In this document: piece by piece, positions 44,475-53,443 of the stretch
How the letters are laid out: every line of letters starts with the position of its first letter
How positions within the stretch are numbered: the first letter of the stretch is position 1
Assembly: GCF_019880365.1 (NCBI RefSeq)
Contig: NZ_CP082271.1
Location: forward strand, 4,278,001 to 4,342,000
DNA: 64,000 nt
DNA from: Pseudomonas sp. DNDY-54
GTDB lineage: Bacteria > Pseudomonadota > Gammaproteobacteria > Pseudomonadales > Pseudomonadaceae
Direction: 5' to 3'
Position numbers and translations under genes: made by a program
Notes under the pieces: model-generated
The model's input: only the letters and a program-made list of their open reading frames with translations
Told to the model about the DNA's origin: nothing
Databases searched by the model: none

Positions 44475-47400
44475 TCAGGCGCGGAAATGCCAGTCGATCG
44501 AAGTCATTAGAAAGAGGTAGCGCAATGCTGCGCCGGAATGATGGTTCCTTTCCTGATCAGTGAAACCCGCACCTGTAAGGCGTAGCCTAGCGCGGATCCC
44601 GAGGTGCGTATTCTCAACAAGCCTGTTCTCGGGCACCTGCTCTATAAACTTCAAACGGGGCTTCCGTAACACTTTTCGCCAAAGGCTTTTGGTTCGCTTG
44701 GGTGCGCGCTCATCGTAAATGATGAACTCAATATCGGCGGAGGGAATCCGCAGCTCAGACAGCACCCATAGGTATTCTCGGACGCTCTGCTCATGCTGCC
44801 CAGAGTTGAATCGCAACGTCGTATCGCTCGCCCAGCAGCGCTCGACGAAATCATCCAGCACCCTGTTTGTTTTTGCCTTATATCTGCCGTCAAGCAATCG
44901 GTAGAGTCGGTCAGCGTAGGCAGCTACGCCAGCTAAACCTCCGTGTCTGGGCGGCCTGGGCACCAGCTCAACTTTACCGTTCGGGTCGCAAGTCGCCGAA
45001 CCGCTAAGGCGGTGCTTACCAAGCTGACGGATATACCTTGCCCGCTCCAGCATGGCCGATCGATCCGCATCGGAAAACTCCACCCAGTCCATGTTGACCG
45101 ACTGTCCTGATGCTTCCTCGTACGCTTGGTATGCGAGCATAGACGAGATTTCATTCATCCTTGTCAGAGCCCACCCTTCGCCGTTCGATTCTATGGGGCT
45201 CATCGGGTAGCTAACTTTGCGACGTTTACTGCGTTTGTATACCCCGATACGACCGATGATGCGCCGCATATGGCGGATCTCAGCTGGCAACCCTGGCGCA
45301 GCCAAATCTTCTGGCTTACTTGGCAGGCTGACCCCGGCAATTTTTGCGATGACATGGCCTGGGGGCCAAAACTTGGGCTCCCATTGCCAGCACAACGCCG
45401 ATAGCCAAGACATGCAATGCACATAGTGCAGCAGCGACGTCTTGGGGCTCGCATGGCCGAGCACAGCGCTGGTGATATGGATTACACGGCGGGTGGCGGC
45501 TTCCCGGGAATGGAAAAACGCACCATTTAACCTATCTGCATCCAGCAACCACGCCATCGTCTGAGATTGCTCACCGAAGAGAAGTCCAGCGTTTTCGCCT
45601 GCCCCTAACGCTGTGGTGACCAGCTTGAAGGTGAGCCAGGTTGCAGCCGAGTGCCGCAGGTGGTGGTAGTGCATATCCGAGCATCCCGTAACCCGGCGAA
45701 GGGAGGCATGGATTTCTGGTAACAAGGTCGATTCGGAAACCCATCGTGTCCGCAGCTCGGGGATACAGAACAGAAATTCCGAATATGGACTTTTCTCCTC
45801 TTCGTCATCACGCAACCCCGCCAAGCGCTCAATCAACTGCAGCTCATCTGGCTCGAGCAACACATGGAGCGGTAACGTACGCGTTGAGTTGCGCGTTTTG
45901 AGTGCACGCTGAGAGTGGGGGCGAATATGCAGAGCCGCGGGGAGGTTGAGCGCGGTTCGCTGCTCAGCCGATAGCGGCTTCAGGTTCGGATGCCGTCTAC
46001 GCAGTGCAGCTGCACGTGCGGCAGATAACGTCGGTAACTGCAGATCGCGGCGCAGTAACTTCAGTGACTCATTACGCCGCAATCCCAGTCGGTATCCGAA
46101 AATCACCATAGCTTGCGCGACCATAGCGATACGCGGCGAGCGATGGCTTAGCGGACCTATGGCCAGGTCTCGCAGCACCTGACGATATTGCTCTTCATTG
46201 ATGATCTGGGCATCAACGAACTGAGGCGTTTTCCCAATGCCCAATGCGGCATAGGGGCTGATTGGTGGATATGAGAAACTGTTTTGCAGGTATCCGTGGA
46301 ACTCAAGCAAACCCTTGGCTAAGTTTCTTCTCATTGCAGCCGTGGGCTGCGTCTCCAGCAGCGCTTCATACAACTCCTCTAACGCGTCCGGCGGAACGTC
46401 TAGGATCGTCCCGACGGACAATAGATTGTCCAACCCAGCGCCGACGTCTCGAACGTAGTTGGCGACTGTTTTAGGCTGCAACGGGTTGCCATAAAACGAG
46501 CGGCCATGAAGCAGAGACGACGCCCAACCGGTTATCAACGCCTCGAGCGTCTTAGGTAACTGTTCCTCATCGCGTATTGAAACCCGTCTTTTACGGACGT
46601 TGCGACATAACGCCGTCAGCCATCCAGGAACACGTTGTTCGGCCCTACGCAGCTGGTGTTTCTTTCGATTTCGTTTTTCTTCGTGGTTCGGAGATGGTTC
46701 CCCATGTAGATGCAGCCATGAGTCCGTCAGAACAGAATGCGTCACGTAACCGTATCTGGTGGTGTAATTGATCAACAGCTGCGGCAGCTGCGTTTGGCGC
46801 TGGATACGCAGCAGCTCAAACAGTCGACTGAGAGACGCGGGTTGGCTCTGACGACCTACCCCACCTACGGCCAATGCCGCCTGAATACAATGCAGCTTGG
46901 CATCCCTCTTCGACAGAAAAGGTCTTATTTCGCGTAGATCTGGAGCGCAACGGGACATCAGTGCCAGTGTTATCGGATCTGGGAACCACTGCCGACTCTC
47001 AGCCTCGGGTTGCCCACGGATTGAAAGCTTGAGCCGGAACTCTGGTATCCCAGATACCCAAATAATCTGACCTACATCAAGCTGGGTCAGCGCATTTAGC
47101 TGGGGGATGTCCATCAGCGCGCCATAGTAGGCGGCGCTCAGCAGGAGTAGCCCAACCCGGCAGTGCGGGGTGAGTTGCTCAAGGTCTTGCCTGAGCGCCC
47201 GTTCCAGCGAATCGATCACGTCTCGACTGGCCGAGATGTTCTGTGCTGTGTACAGGTCTGGATTGATTGGATTTGCGGGACGCCGCGTGTCGATCGCTAT
47301 GTGAGCAAGCGGAAGGCTGGGGTTGAATCGCCGCGCCCGGCTTGTTACGTCTCGCAGTGCATTGCGTAATGTCGAGCTTTCCAGCTGATTCTCAAGCTCA

Positions 47401-47585
47401 CGCATCTTTCCGAGAGGAAAATTTCTCAGCGAACGTTTACCGCAGAGCCATTCTCCGATGACATTGTTGGAGTCTTTGCAGCGCTCATTGAGCGTCTGGA
47501 GAAATTCGCTCTTCCACTCTGGATCGTATTTTTCAGGGCTCCATATTGCTGAAAGCATTTCCTCAGAAAGGGTCGAAATGGTCAT
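44475..47585 (-). CDS. Large tyrosine recombinase (1036 residues), GmtY/GmtZ-like candidate
   Basis: A very long tyrosine recombinase. N-terminal ~340 residues are unknown, with a helical SAM-like segment at about 345-440. The catalytic domain at about 470-725 has Arg503 in YRLGLRRNESLKL, a Lys/Arg strand in ALKTRNSTRTLPLHVL, HHLRHSAAT (His641/Arg644), LGHASPKTSLLHY (His711, Tyr721). All catalytic positions are present, so it should be active. A 310-residue C-terminal extension follows the Tyr, which ordinary integrases lack. Its start overlaps the stop of the 833-residue gene by 4 bp. The paired large-recombinase layout recalls gamma-mobile-trio elements; this link is a hypothesis. Confidence 0.8.
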   Translation of the reverse strand: MTISTLSEEMLSAIWSPEKYDPEWKSEFLQTLNERCKDSNNVIGEWLCGKRSLRNFPLGKMRELENQLESSTLRNALRDVTSRARRFNPSLPLAHIAIDTRRPANPINPDLYTAQNISASRDVIDSLERALRQDLEQLTPHCRVGLLLLSAAYYGALMDIPQLNALTQLDVGQIIWVSGIPEFRLKLSIRGQPEAESRQWFPDPITLALMSRCAPDLREIRPFLSKRDAKLHCIQAALAVGGVGRQSQPASLSRLFELLRIQRQTQLPQLLINYTTRYGYVTHSVLTDSWLHLHGEPSPNHEEKRNRKKHQLRRAEQRVPGWLTALCRNVRKRRVSIRDEEQLPKTLEALITGWASSLLHGRSFYGNPLQPKTVANYVRDVGAGLDNLLSVGTILDVPPDALEELYEALLETQPTAAMRRNLAKGLLEFHGYLQNSFSYPPISPYAALGIGKTPQFVDAQIINEEQYRQVLRDLAIGPLSHRSPRIAMVAQAMVIFGYRLGLRRNESLKLLRRDLQLPTLSAARAAALRRRHPNLKPLSAEQRTALNLPAALHIRPHSQRALKTRNSTRTLPLHVLLEPDELQLIERLAGLRDDEEEKSPYSEFLFCIPELRTRWVSESTLLPEIHASLRRVTGCSDMHYHHLRHSAATWLTFKLVTTALGAGENAGLLFGEQSQTMAWLLDADRLNGAFFHSREAATRRVIHITSAVLGHASPKTSLLHYVHCMSWLSALCWQWEPKFWPPGHVIAKIAGVSLPSKPEDLAAPGLPAEIRHMRRIIGRIGVYKRSKRRKVSYPMSPIESNGEGWALTRMNEISSMLAYQAYEEASGQSVNMDWVEFSDADRSAMLERARYIRQLGKHRLSGSATCDPNGKVELVPRPPRHGGLAGVAAYADRLYRLLDGRYKAKTNRVLDDFVERCWASDTTLRFNSGQHEQSVREYLWVLSELRIPSADIEFIIYDERAPKRTKSLWRKVLRKPRLKFIEQVPENRLVENTHLGIRARLRLTGAGFTDQERNHHSGAALRYLFLMTSIDWHFRA

Positions 47586-50083
47586 TTAGCCTCCTTAACT
47601 AGGTGGCTGTTGCGAACCATCCAACCGAGCTCTCTCATCAGCGGCAATAAATACGCATGGAGGCTCTGGACATAAGCGCCAGGACAAAAGCTTGAGAACG
47701 ACTCTTGGGGCGCCTCGCCATGCAGCCAGTGCCCCATGAATGCGGCAAGCGTTTCAGGCGGGCACCCACGCTCTGCGAGCTCAGTCCTCAGCAACTTGCG
47801 GAAACCGTTCACTGGATGGGGTGTAAAACCAACCACTTGCCGCATGTATGCGTCGATATGTGACGGACGGATTTCCTCGTAGTACAGCCGGTTGTCATCA
47901 GCAAACCGCAGGAAAAAACCGGACTTAGGAGGAGTCTGTGCAGGTAGTCCGTATTTGAACTTCACACGAATTGCACAGCAGTGCGCGTCGTAGGCCTCTA
48001 GCTGCCGACGCAGTAGCTCAGGCATCACTACCAGACGGCTCATGTGACCGTCATCTGCGCCTTTATCGCCCAGTGCGCCGTGGCCACTTCGTTGCTCGAA
48101 CTCTTCCACTGCTTTTAGCGGGTTGCGGATGGCTCGACACGCGGTCGCCATTAGGAACATGAGGATGGTCCAGAGCGTCAGGCAGTTGTGCCAATGAATC
48201 AGCTCTTGAATATCTTTTCGTGGGCGTTTGCGCAGCACTGCGAGCAATGCTTCAAGATTGTTTTTTAAAGCGCTAAGTTTTAGACAATTTCGGGCACCAA
48301 CCGCCATCTCTGAAGAGCTAATGACGTTAGTAACTGGCGCCTCCAAACCTACTGTGCCGTAAATAGCGGTTAATACATTTCGCACTGAATGACAATAGAG
48401 GCTGCGTAGGTGATCAACGCTGTATTGGGTGTAATAAAGCGCAGTATTAGCCGACAGGCAAGGCAGCCCGGACAACATCGTGGCCGCAACCACATCGTGT
48501 GTATCGGTGATTATTTGGCGATGTAAATAGGAACGAATCTTGTGAACTGTATATCGCGGGTCACCTCCCCCCAATTCTTTCAAGAGGACACGAACTTCGC
48601 TCTCAATTTTCTTAACTTTCCCGGCAAATACGGCCGTTCCGGTCGTAGATGGCAGCGCTCTGACTCCCAATACTAACGTCGCGGCTCCCACCATATCCGG
48701 TACTGAAACTGCCGCCCCCCTCTTTCGAACCGTTGCAGGGGGCAGTTGCTCCTCCGCAGCGTAGTCTGGTGTAGGTACTAAAAACCTGAACTCAGCAGAC
48801 TCCAAGTCTTTAGCAGGTATAAGCTCAAACGCCACCCGCGGGCGCGCGCCGCCCTCAGAGATCTGTAGTTTTGTGCAATCCTCAAGTGACCTGCCGAACC
48901 AGAGCATGAGATGTAGGGCGAGTAGCGCCTCCATACGCGTACGGATTCCTACCTGCTCTGATAGTGGCGCCGTGCGGAACCGCTCCCGGCAATGCAAAAA
49001 CTCGTCAGTGACGCTAAACAGTAAATTTGCTAGCTCGGGCAACGTCAGCAGGTCGTATCCGAACGGCAGGAACTGCCGACTACGCGCAATATGGGCGAGG
49101 ATGCCCTGATGACTGAGCAACTCGGCGACAAATGGCCTCACCTCGCCGCCGGTATCGATCAAACAGAGTTCATCTGGCGCCGTGATTTCGCCGCCGGGCA
49201 ATTCTTCGTCGAAATCATGGTCTAGCCGTGGAACAACAAAACTAATATGGCCTGGCAGTAGATCGGGATCGTCCGGATCATCAAGAGGGAACTTGGTTAC
49301 CCCTTGACTTACTACCACACCTAATCCGGAGCGGACTGGCATCCTGCCTCGATGATTGCCACCACCACCACGACGCTCAGGTGGCTGATCGCCCCCGCAA
49401 TAACGAACTAGCCGGGTAACAGCAGGAAAGGCCTCAGCATGGACGTCGACTGAAATACTGGGATCGAAAACTGTGCAGCTCCGCATAAATATGGCTGGAC
49501 TAGACCAAATATTTAGCTCTGCAGGGACGGTCAGTAGTTCCTTCGCGCAAAGCGTACGCAGCTTGAGATATGCATTGTATTTCTGGCCGCGAAGGTCCGA
49601 TGCACCAGAGCTCTCCTGATGCGCCACCAGTAGCTGTCCTACAAGCCGGTAGTAATCTGGCGCGCCATCAACATCGGCCGGCTCATGCCATAACATTGCA
49701 TACGGGAAAGCGTAATCCTGGACGCCCTGTCCAATGATTGGATTACGCCTGCGCGCCTCATCTCCGGAAAAAAAACGAGGGCCCAGGGCTGAGATGAACC
49801 GCGGATTGCTCCTATTAGAAATTATCCAGTGACACTCATGCCGCCAGACCACGGGATCAAAATCACCGACGAACAGAACCGGCGGCTTTTCCATTTCATT
49901 CAGCGCGTTTAACAACCCTTGGATTATTCGGGGAAAATCTATGAGCTGAGGATGAGCATCTATAAATTTCAGAATCTCTGTTATGACAGTTACGTCACGC
50001 CCGGACCCTGCTGCCAGCTGTAGCAGCTCTTTGAATGTGGTTTCGCAGCCGGCATCCCTTGGCTGGCTTAGTGAGTTCGACAT
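47582..50083 (-). CDS. Large recombinase-related protein (833 residues), partner of the 1036-residue recombinase
   Basis: An 833-residue protein. The first ~550 residues have no recognised domain. The C-terminal ~280 residues read like a degenerate tyrosine-recombinase fold: FLMATACRAIRNPLKAVEEF (Arg region), VNGFRKLLRTELAERG (where HxxR is expected), AFMGHWLHGEAPQESFSS (GHW box) and YVQSLHAYLLPLM (candidate Tyr). A Gly/Arg run (RRGGGGNHRGRM) sits at about 235. The ATGA overlap with the next gene indicates coupled translation and probably a complex. Whether it is catalytic is unclear. Confidence 0.6.
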   Translation of the reverse strand: MSNSLSQPRDAGCETTFKELLQLAAGSGRDVTVITEILKFIDAHPQLIDFPRIIQGLLNALNEMEKPPVLFVGDFDPVVWRHECHWIISNRSNPRFISALGPRFFSGDEARRRNPIIGQGVQDYAFPYAMLWHEPADVDGAPDYYRLVGQLLVAHQESSGASDLRGQKYNAYLKLRTLCAKELLTVPAELNIWSSPAIFMRSCTVFDPSISVDVHAEAFPAVTRLVRYCGGDQPPERRGGGGNHRGRMPVRSGLGVVVSQGVTKFPLDDPDDPDLLPGHISFVVPRLDHDFDEELPGGEITAPDELCLIDTGGEVRPFVAELLSHQGILAHIARSRQFLPFGYDLLTLPELANLLFSVTDEFLHCRERFRTAPLSEQVGIRTRMEALLALHLMLWFGRSLEDCTKLQISEGGARPRVAFELIPAKDLESAEFRFLVPTPDYAAEEQLPPATVRKRGAAVSVPDMVGAATLVLGVRALPSTTGTAVFAGKVKKIESEVRVLLKELGGGDPRYTVHKIRSYLHRQIITDTHDVVAATMLSGLPCLSANTALYYTQYSVDHLRSLYCHSVRNVLTAIYGTVGLEAPVTNVISSSEMAVGARNCLKLSALKNNLEALLAVLRKRPRKDIQELIHWHNCLTLWTILMFLMATACRAIRNPLKAVEEFEQRSGHGALGDKGADDGHMSRLVVMPELLRRQLEAYDAHCCAIRVKFKYGLPAQTPPKSGFFLRFADDNRLYYEEIRPSHIDAYMRQVVGFTPHPVNGFRKLLRTELAERGCPPETLAAFMGHWLHGEAPQESFSSFCPGAYVQSLHAYLLPLMRELGWMVRNSHLVKEAK

Positions 50084-50447
50084 CAGCTAGTCCTATCGTG
50101 TGAGTACTAGCTAATAGTGCTAAGCCGAAGTCCCCCGATTCGGGCATGCCATGGAAATCCAGAAGCTGGTTCTGATTTTTCAGAATCGGCTGACACCACA
50201 CCTGGTTTTCCGCGCATGCGCGGAAAACCAGGTCGATACACCGAGTATTCTCACACGGATTCCGCGCATGCGCGGGTTGGAAGCGCTGCAGCTTCCAAAG
50301 TCGAGATCATCCCCCTCCAGGCACTAGACATAGAGCCGCCCGCTCACTATTCGATAATATTTTCGGTGCCTAGGCATATCGAACTGGAATCGGTGCACTT
50401 GCTCTGAGCACTACCTCATAGAGCGGTGAATTTCTCGCCTGCTCAAA
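50084..50447. other. Divergent control region rich in palindromes
   Basis: 364 bp between the recombinase pair and the four-HTH gene. Contains TTCTGA-TTTT-TCAGAA at 50170-50185, a perfect 34-bp palindrome at 50200-50233, a repeat of its CCGCGCATGCGCGG core at 50262-50275, and TTGGAAGC-N6-GCTTCCAA at 50277-50298. Such density suggests regulator or recombinase binding sites rather than simple promoters. Confidence 0.75.
50200..50233. repeat. Perfect 34-bp palindrome
   Basis: The left arm ACCTGGTTTTCCGCGCA and its exact reverse complement TGCGCGGAAAACCAGGT meet without a spacer. The central 14 bases (CCGCGCATGCGCGG) recur at 50262-50275. It lies about 115 bp upstream of the recombinase pair and is a candidate recombination or regulator-binding site. 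Confidence 0.9.
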
Positions 50448-51032
50448 ATGGAGGAAATGCACATGCGTAAAAGCGACTGGAAAGCCCAGGTCGGCCAGTT
50501 CAGCGACCGCGAAATAGCGAGGAGGTTTGGGGTGGGAGCGACTACCGTCCGCCGGTATCGAAAGGCCAACGGTATCGCCGAATTCAGCTTCAAGCTAGAA
50601 CTTACACAATCGCTGATTGAGCGGCTGGCAGTACAGACGGACTACAGCCTATCCAAAGACCTCGGTATTCCCGCAAAAAGTATTAAGGAGGCTCGAACTG
50701 AGCTTGGTATTCCGGAGCCAAAACCCCTCCGGCCTAAGTTCCAACCGCTTGAGGAAATTTGGAACGAGCAAACGATCGCGCTTCTTGGCACTATGCCCGA
50801 CTACGAGTTAGCCGATAGGCTAAAAGTTAGTAACTACCCAATCAAAGCGAAACGAAAAGAATTGGGAATAAAAGCATTTGAAAAATCATATCCAAAAATC
50901 ACTGCTAAAATTGCAGCCGAGTTTGGTTTGACCTCTGACCGTATTTTAGCCGAGCGCCTAGGCGTTTCCCCCAGCTATATCCGTAGAGCGAGACTTAGAT
51001 GGCTGGCGAAAGACGAACGACCTACCGTATAA
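50448..51032 (+). CDS. Protein built of four HTH modules (possible GmtX-like)
   Basis: 194 residues; ATG 50448 or 50463 (MRKSDWKAQ) possible. Four similar HTH units at about 20-43 (DREIARRFGVGATTVRRYRK), 65-88 (DYSLSKDLGIPAKSIKEART), 118-141 (DYELADRLKVSNYPIKAKRK) and 164-187 (DRILAERLGVSPSYIRRARL), spaced by 45, 53 and 46 residues. Each ends in a basic helix, and the first three close with a Gly-Ile pair (NGI, LGI, LGI). No other domain. Such an array could read a long composite DNA site. It is divergent from the two large recombinase genes across a palindrome-rich gap, suggesting it regulates or assists them. Confidence 0.7.
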   Translation: MEEMHMRKSDWKAQVGQFSDREIARRFGVGATTVRRYRKANGIAEFSFKLELTQSLIERLAVQTDYSLSKDLGIPAKSIKEARTELGIPEPKPLRPKFQPLEEIWNEQTIALLGTMPDYELADRLKVSNYPIKAKRKELGIKAFEKSYPKITAKIAAEFGLTSDRILAERLGVSPSYIRRARLRWLAKDERPTV

Positions 51033-51056
51033 TTTTCATTAACTAGCTAACCCAAA

Positions 51057-51082
51057 GCGCCGTATGCTTTGCATAGCGGCGC
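51057..51082 (+). terminator. Hairpin after the four-HTH gene
   Basis: GCGCCGTATGC, loop TTT, and GCATAGCGGCGC pair with a single bulged base, 24 bp after the stop. No T-tract follows, so termination is likely but not certain. Confidence 0.5.
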
Positions 51083-51184
51083 GACTATCAGGTGTTATCC
51101 AGCCCGCCTCGGGAGCACCTAATTTAAAAATAGCGCTCTGGCTTATGCAGGTACAGTGCATCCATTAATGTCGAGGCAGTTTTA

Positions 51185-51406
51185 ATGAAGATCAAGCCGA
51201 TTCGTACTGATGGTGACCTAGCTACCGCTTTGGCGCTTTTGGAGCAACTGTGGGGTGCCCCGATCGGTACGCCAGAGGGTGATGCGCTAGAAGCGCTCGC
51301 AGCGTTGATCGAGAAATATGAAGACGAACACTATCCGATCCCACGTTCTGATCCCGTCGAGGCCATCAGATTCCGAATGGAACAGCATGGGCTCGGAGTG
51401 ATCTAG
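51185..51406 (+). pseudogene. Truncated HigA-type antitoxin
   Basis: 73 residues matching the first half of HigA-like antitoxins: IKPIRTDGDLATALALLEQL, GTPEGDALEALAALIEKYED, and IRFRMEQHGLGVI before the stop. In full-length relatives (about 120-135 residues) the HTH domain would follow at this point; here it is missing. No higB toxin gene is visible nearby. The piece is probably a non-functional remnant, though a residual toxin-neutralising N-terminus cannot be excluded. A start at 51185 follows GAGGCAG. Confidence 0.65.
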
Positions 51407-51812
51407 CGCTCCCTGGGCATTCGCTCCAACCGACGCCATCCAGCCGCGCGAATCCCGCAATCGACAAGATGCTAGAAGCCTAGGGTCCGTAAGCCTCGCG
51501 ATGGAGTAACAGGCTGATCACGACGTCCGTGATGACATCCATTTGATGTGCTCACTTCCAAGCAACCTACGGCTGCTTTCGGCCAGAAGCGGAAGCTGGC
51601 GACAGTGCATCGGGTGCCATGTTGTAGCCATCTGTCGATGGCAGCTTGCTGCAGACTGGTTTGTAGCACCTGTTGACAGCCTGCTGCCCCAGATTGATTA
51701 ATAGCGGCAGATGAAAGCGCTTTACCGACTTGCCTTAACGTTAGAGAAGAGATTGAAGGCAAACTCGGGCTTTCTTGCGGCCTCTCCGCATGCTCTAACC
51801 ACTCCAATTTGA
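51407..51812. other. Non-coding gap with a dispersed repeat
   Basis: 406 bp. No gene is supported. At 51570-51591 there is CGGCTGCTTTCGGCCAGAAG-CG, the reverse complement of a motif repeated at 52789-52842 and 53539-53560. The rest is moderately GC-rich, unlike the AT-rich genes further right. Confidence 0.4.
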
Positions 51813-51827
51813 ATGGATGGTTTTCGC

Positions 51828-52736
51828 ATGCCTGTTCGTCAGACATATCTATGCCTGTTAATCCTCGGAACCGCGTTCTGGGGGATTTCGTTTGCCTTCA
51901 CCAAAGTGGGTGTTGCGGACGGGTCACCCTTCGTATTCCTGGGGTACAAGTTCGCACTCGCTACGCTAGTGCTTTGCGTGATCTTTTTCAGACGGCTGAA
52001 ACTGATCAACAAAGAAACGCTCCTGGCCGGCGTGGCCATAGGTCTACCCTTGTGTTTGGGTAACATTTTCCAGACTGTCGGGCTTCAGCACACCAGCATC
52101 ACCAACACCGCCTTCATCACTGGCCTGGATGTATTGCTCATCCCGGTCTTCAAGTGGGCTCTCTTTCGGAAGCGCGTCGAGCCTCGAATCTGGCTCTGCT
52201 GCGCCGTCGCGCTGACAGGGCTCTATCTGATCGTTACGAGGGCCGGGCTTACTCTGAATCCAGGTGACATCTGGATCATGTGCTGTGCAGTCTTTTTTGC
52301 CGCATATGTGCTCACGGTTGGCTTCTTCTCGCATAAGTACGACTCGATGCTTACGGTCATCACTGCGCTGGCTACCTGCGCTACTGGATGCCTTTTTGCT
52401 GCACTTTTCGACGCTAGGGCCGAATGGGCCCCAATGGATTCCTCCTTCTGGGAAGGAGTTCTGTTCTGCGCGTTGCTCGCCACAGCCTTCATGTACGCGG
52501 TTCAGAGTGCTGCGCAGAAGTATCTCGAAGAAGAAAAAGTAGCCCTGACCTACCTGTTCGAGCCCATCTTCGCAGCATTCGCGGGAGCGATGCTCCTTGG
52601 CGAAACCTTGGATGGAAGAACCCTGGCCGGTGCAGCTCTCATCTTTTCAGCTCTGCTGATCGCCGAGATTGATGTACCCAAGTTCTTATCCCGCCTGCTG
52701 CGCGCCCTGTTTGCCCCGTGGGCTAGGCGCCAATGA
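51828..52736 (+). CDS. DMT-superfamily (EamA) transporter
   Basis: 302 residues from ATG 51828 (ATG 51813 is possible; neither has a strong ribosome-binding site, though GGATGG precedes 51828). About ten TM helices in two EamA repeats (about 5-140 and 150-290), e.g. YLCLLILGTAFWGISFAFTK and LFEPIFAAFAGAMLLGETLD, the repeat signature. Inner-membrane exporter of small metabolites, amino acids or drugs; substrate unknown. It is a cargo gene of the accessory region. Confidence 0.88.
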   Translation: MPVRQTYLCLLILGTAFWGISFAFTKVGVADGSPFVFLGYKFALATLVLCVIFFRRLKLINKETLLAGVAIGLPLCLGNIFQTVGLQHTSITNTAFITGLDVLLIPVFKWALFRKRVEPRIWLCCAVALTGLYLIVTRAGLTLNPGDIWIMCCAVFFAAYVLTVGFFSHKYDSMLTVITALATCATGCLFAALFDARAEWAPMDSSFWEGVLFCALLATAFMYAVQSAAQKYLEEEKVALTYLFEPIFAAFAGAMLLGETLDGRTLAGAALIFSALLIAEIDVPKFLSRLLRALFAPWARRQ

Positions 52737-53107
52737 GTATTTGGATGGAATTCTGTGGAGGCTTTGGTCGGTAGCTGCCGGAGGCAGCATTTGGCCGATT
52801 GCAGCCGGTGACGACAGGCACCTGTCGGCCAAAAGCAGCCGCTCGGATATCTCTGCAAAAGCTGGGCTCTTCACTCGACGAAGAAATCGAGCCGTGTTGA
52901 GATCTGTGTCTATACTTTGACTGTTCAAAAATCTGGTTTAGCTCTTGGGGTATGGTGCATTTGTCATGCAGTTCTACTGAAGCTGGAGCATCGATTTTGC
53001 CTGGCTAGCATCACACAGAAACCATATTTCTAATGGGCAAACAGTCATTTTTTGGACCGCAGCGATATCGATGGATCTCATGAAAGCCAAAAATAAGGAA
53101 TAGCTAT
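52737..53107. other. Gap between DMT transporter and YegP gene
   Basis: 371 bp, no gene seen. Two copies of the GGCC-N4-GCAGCCG dispersed motif face the same way at about 52790-52808 and 52825-52842, with a third weaker copy at 52766-52780. Upstream promoter of the YegP gene probably lies in 52920-53090. Confidence 0.4.
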
Positions 53108-53443
53108 ATGTCTGGGACGTTTGAAATATACAACGACAAAGCGGGTGAATTTCGTTTTCGGCTCAAAGCCAACAATGGCCAAGCAATTCTGGCCAGCGAG
53201 GGCTACAAGGATAAGTCTGGATGTCTAAATGGAGTCGAGTCAGTCAAAAAAAATGCGCCTGATGATGCACGCTACGAGCGTAAGGCCAGCGGGGCTGACA
53301 AGTTTATGTTCAACCTTAAGGCGGGTAATCACCAAGTAGTCGGGACGAGCCAGTCATATGCCTCCGAAGCCTCACGCGACAAGGGTATCGAGTCGGTGAA
53401 AAACCACGCACCCGACGCTAAGGTTGTTGAGGTGGGCAATTAA
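53108..53443 (+). CDS. YegP-family (DUF1508) protein
   Basis: 111 residues made of two DUF1508 repeats: about 4-52 (FEIYNDKAGEFRFRLKANNG, EGYKDKSGCLNGVESVKKNA) and about 55-104 (YERKASGADKFMFNLKAGNH, SYASEASRDKGIESVKNHAP). This tandem form is the usual YegP architecture. Small cytoplasmic protein of unknown function, common in proteobacteria. Good AAGGAATAG ribosome-binding site. Flanked by non-coding DNA on both sides. Confidence 0.92.
   Translation: MSGTFEIYNDKAGEFRFRLKANNGQAILASEGYKDKSGCLNGVESVKKNAPDDARYERKASGADKFMFNLKAGNHQVVGTSQSYASEASRDKGIESVKNHAPDAKVVEVGN

Noticed and set aside
51472..51846. Leftward frame of 124 codons before the DMT gene
   Set aside because: It overlaps a dispersed repeat, has no ribosome-binding site and no recognisable sequence features.
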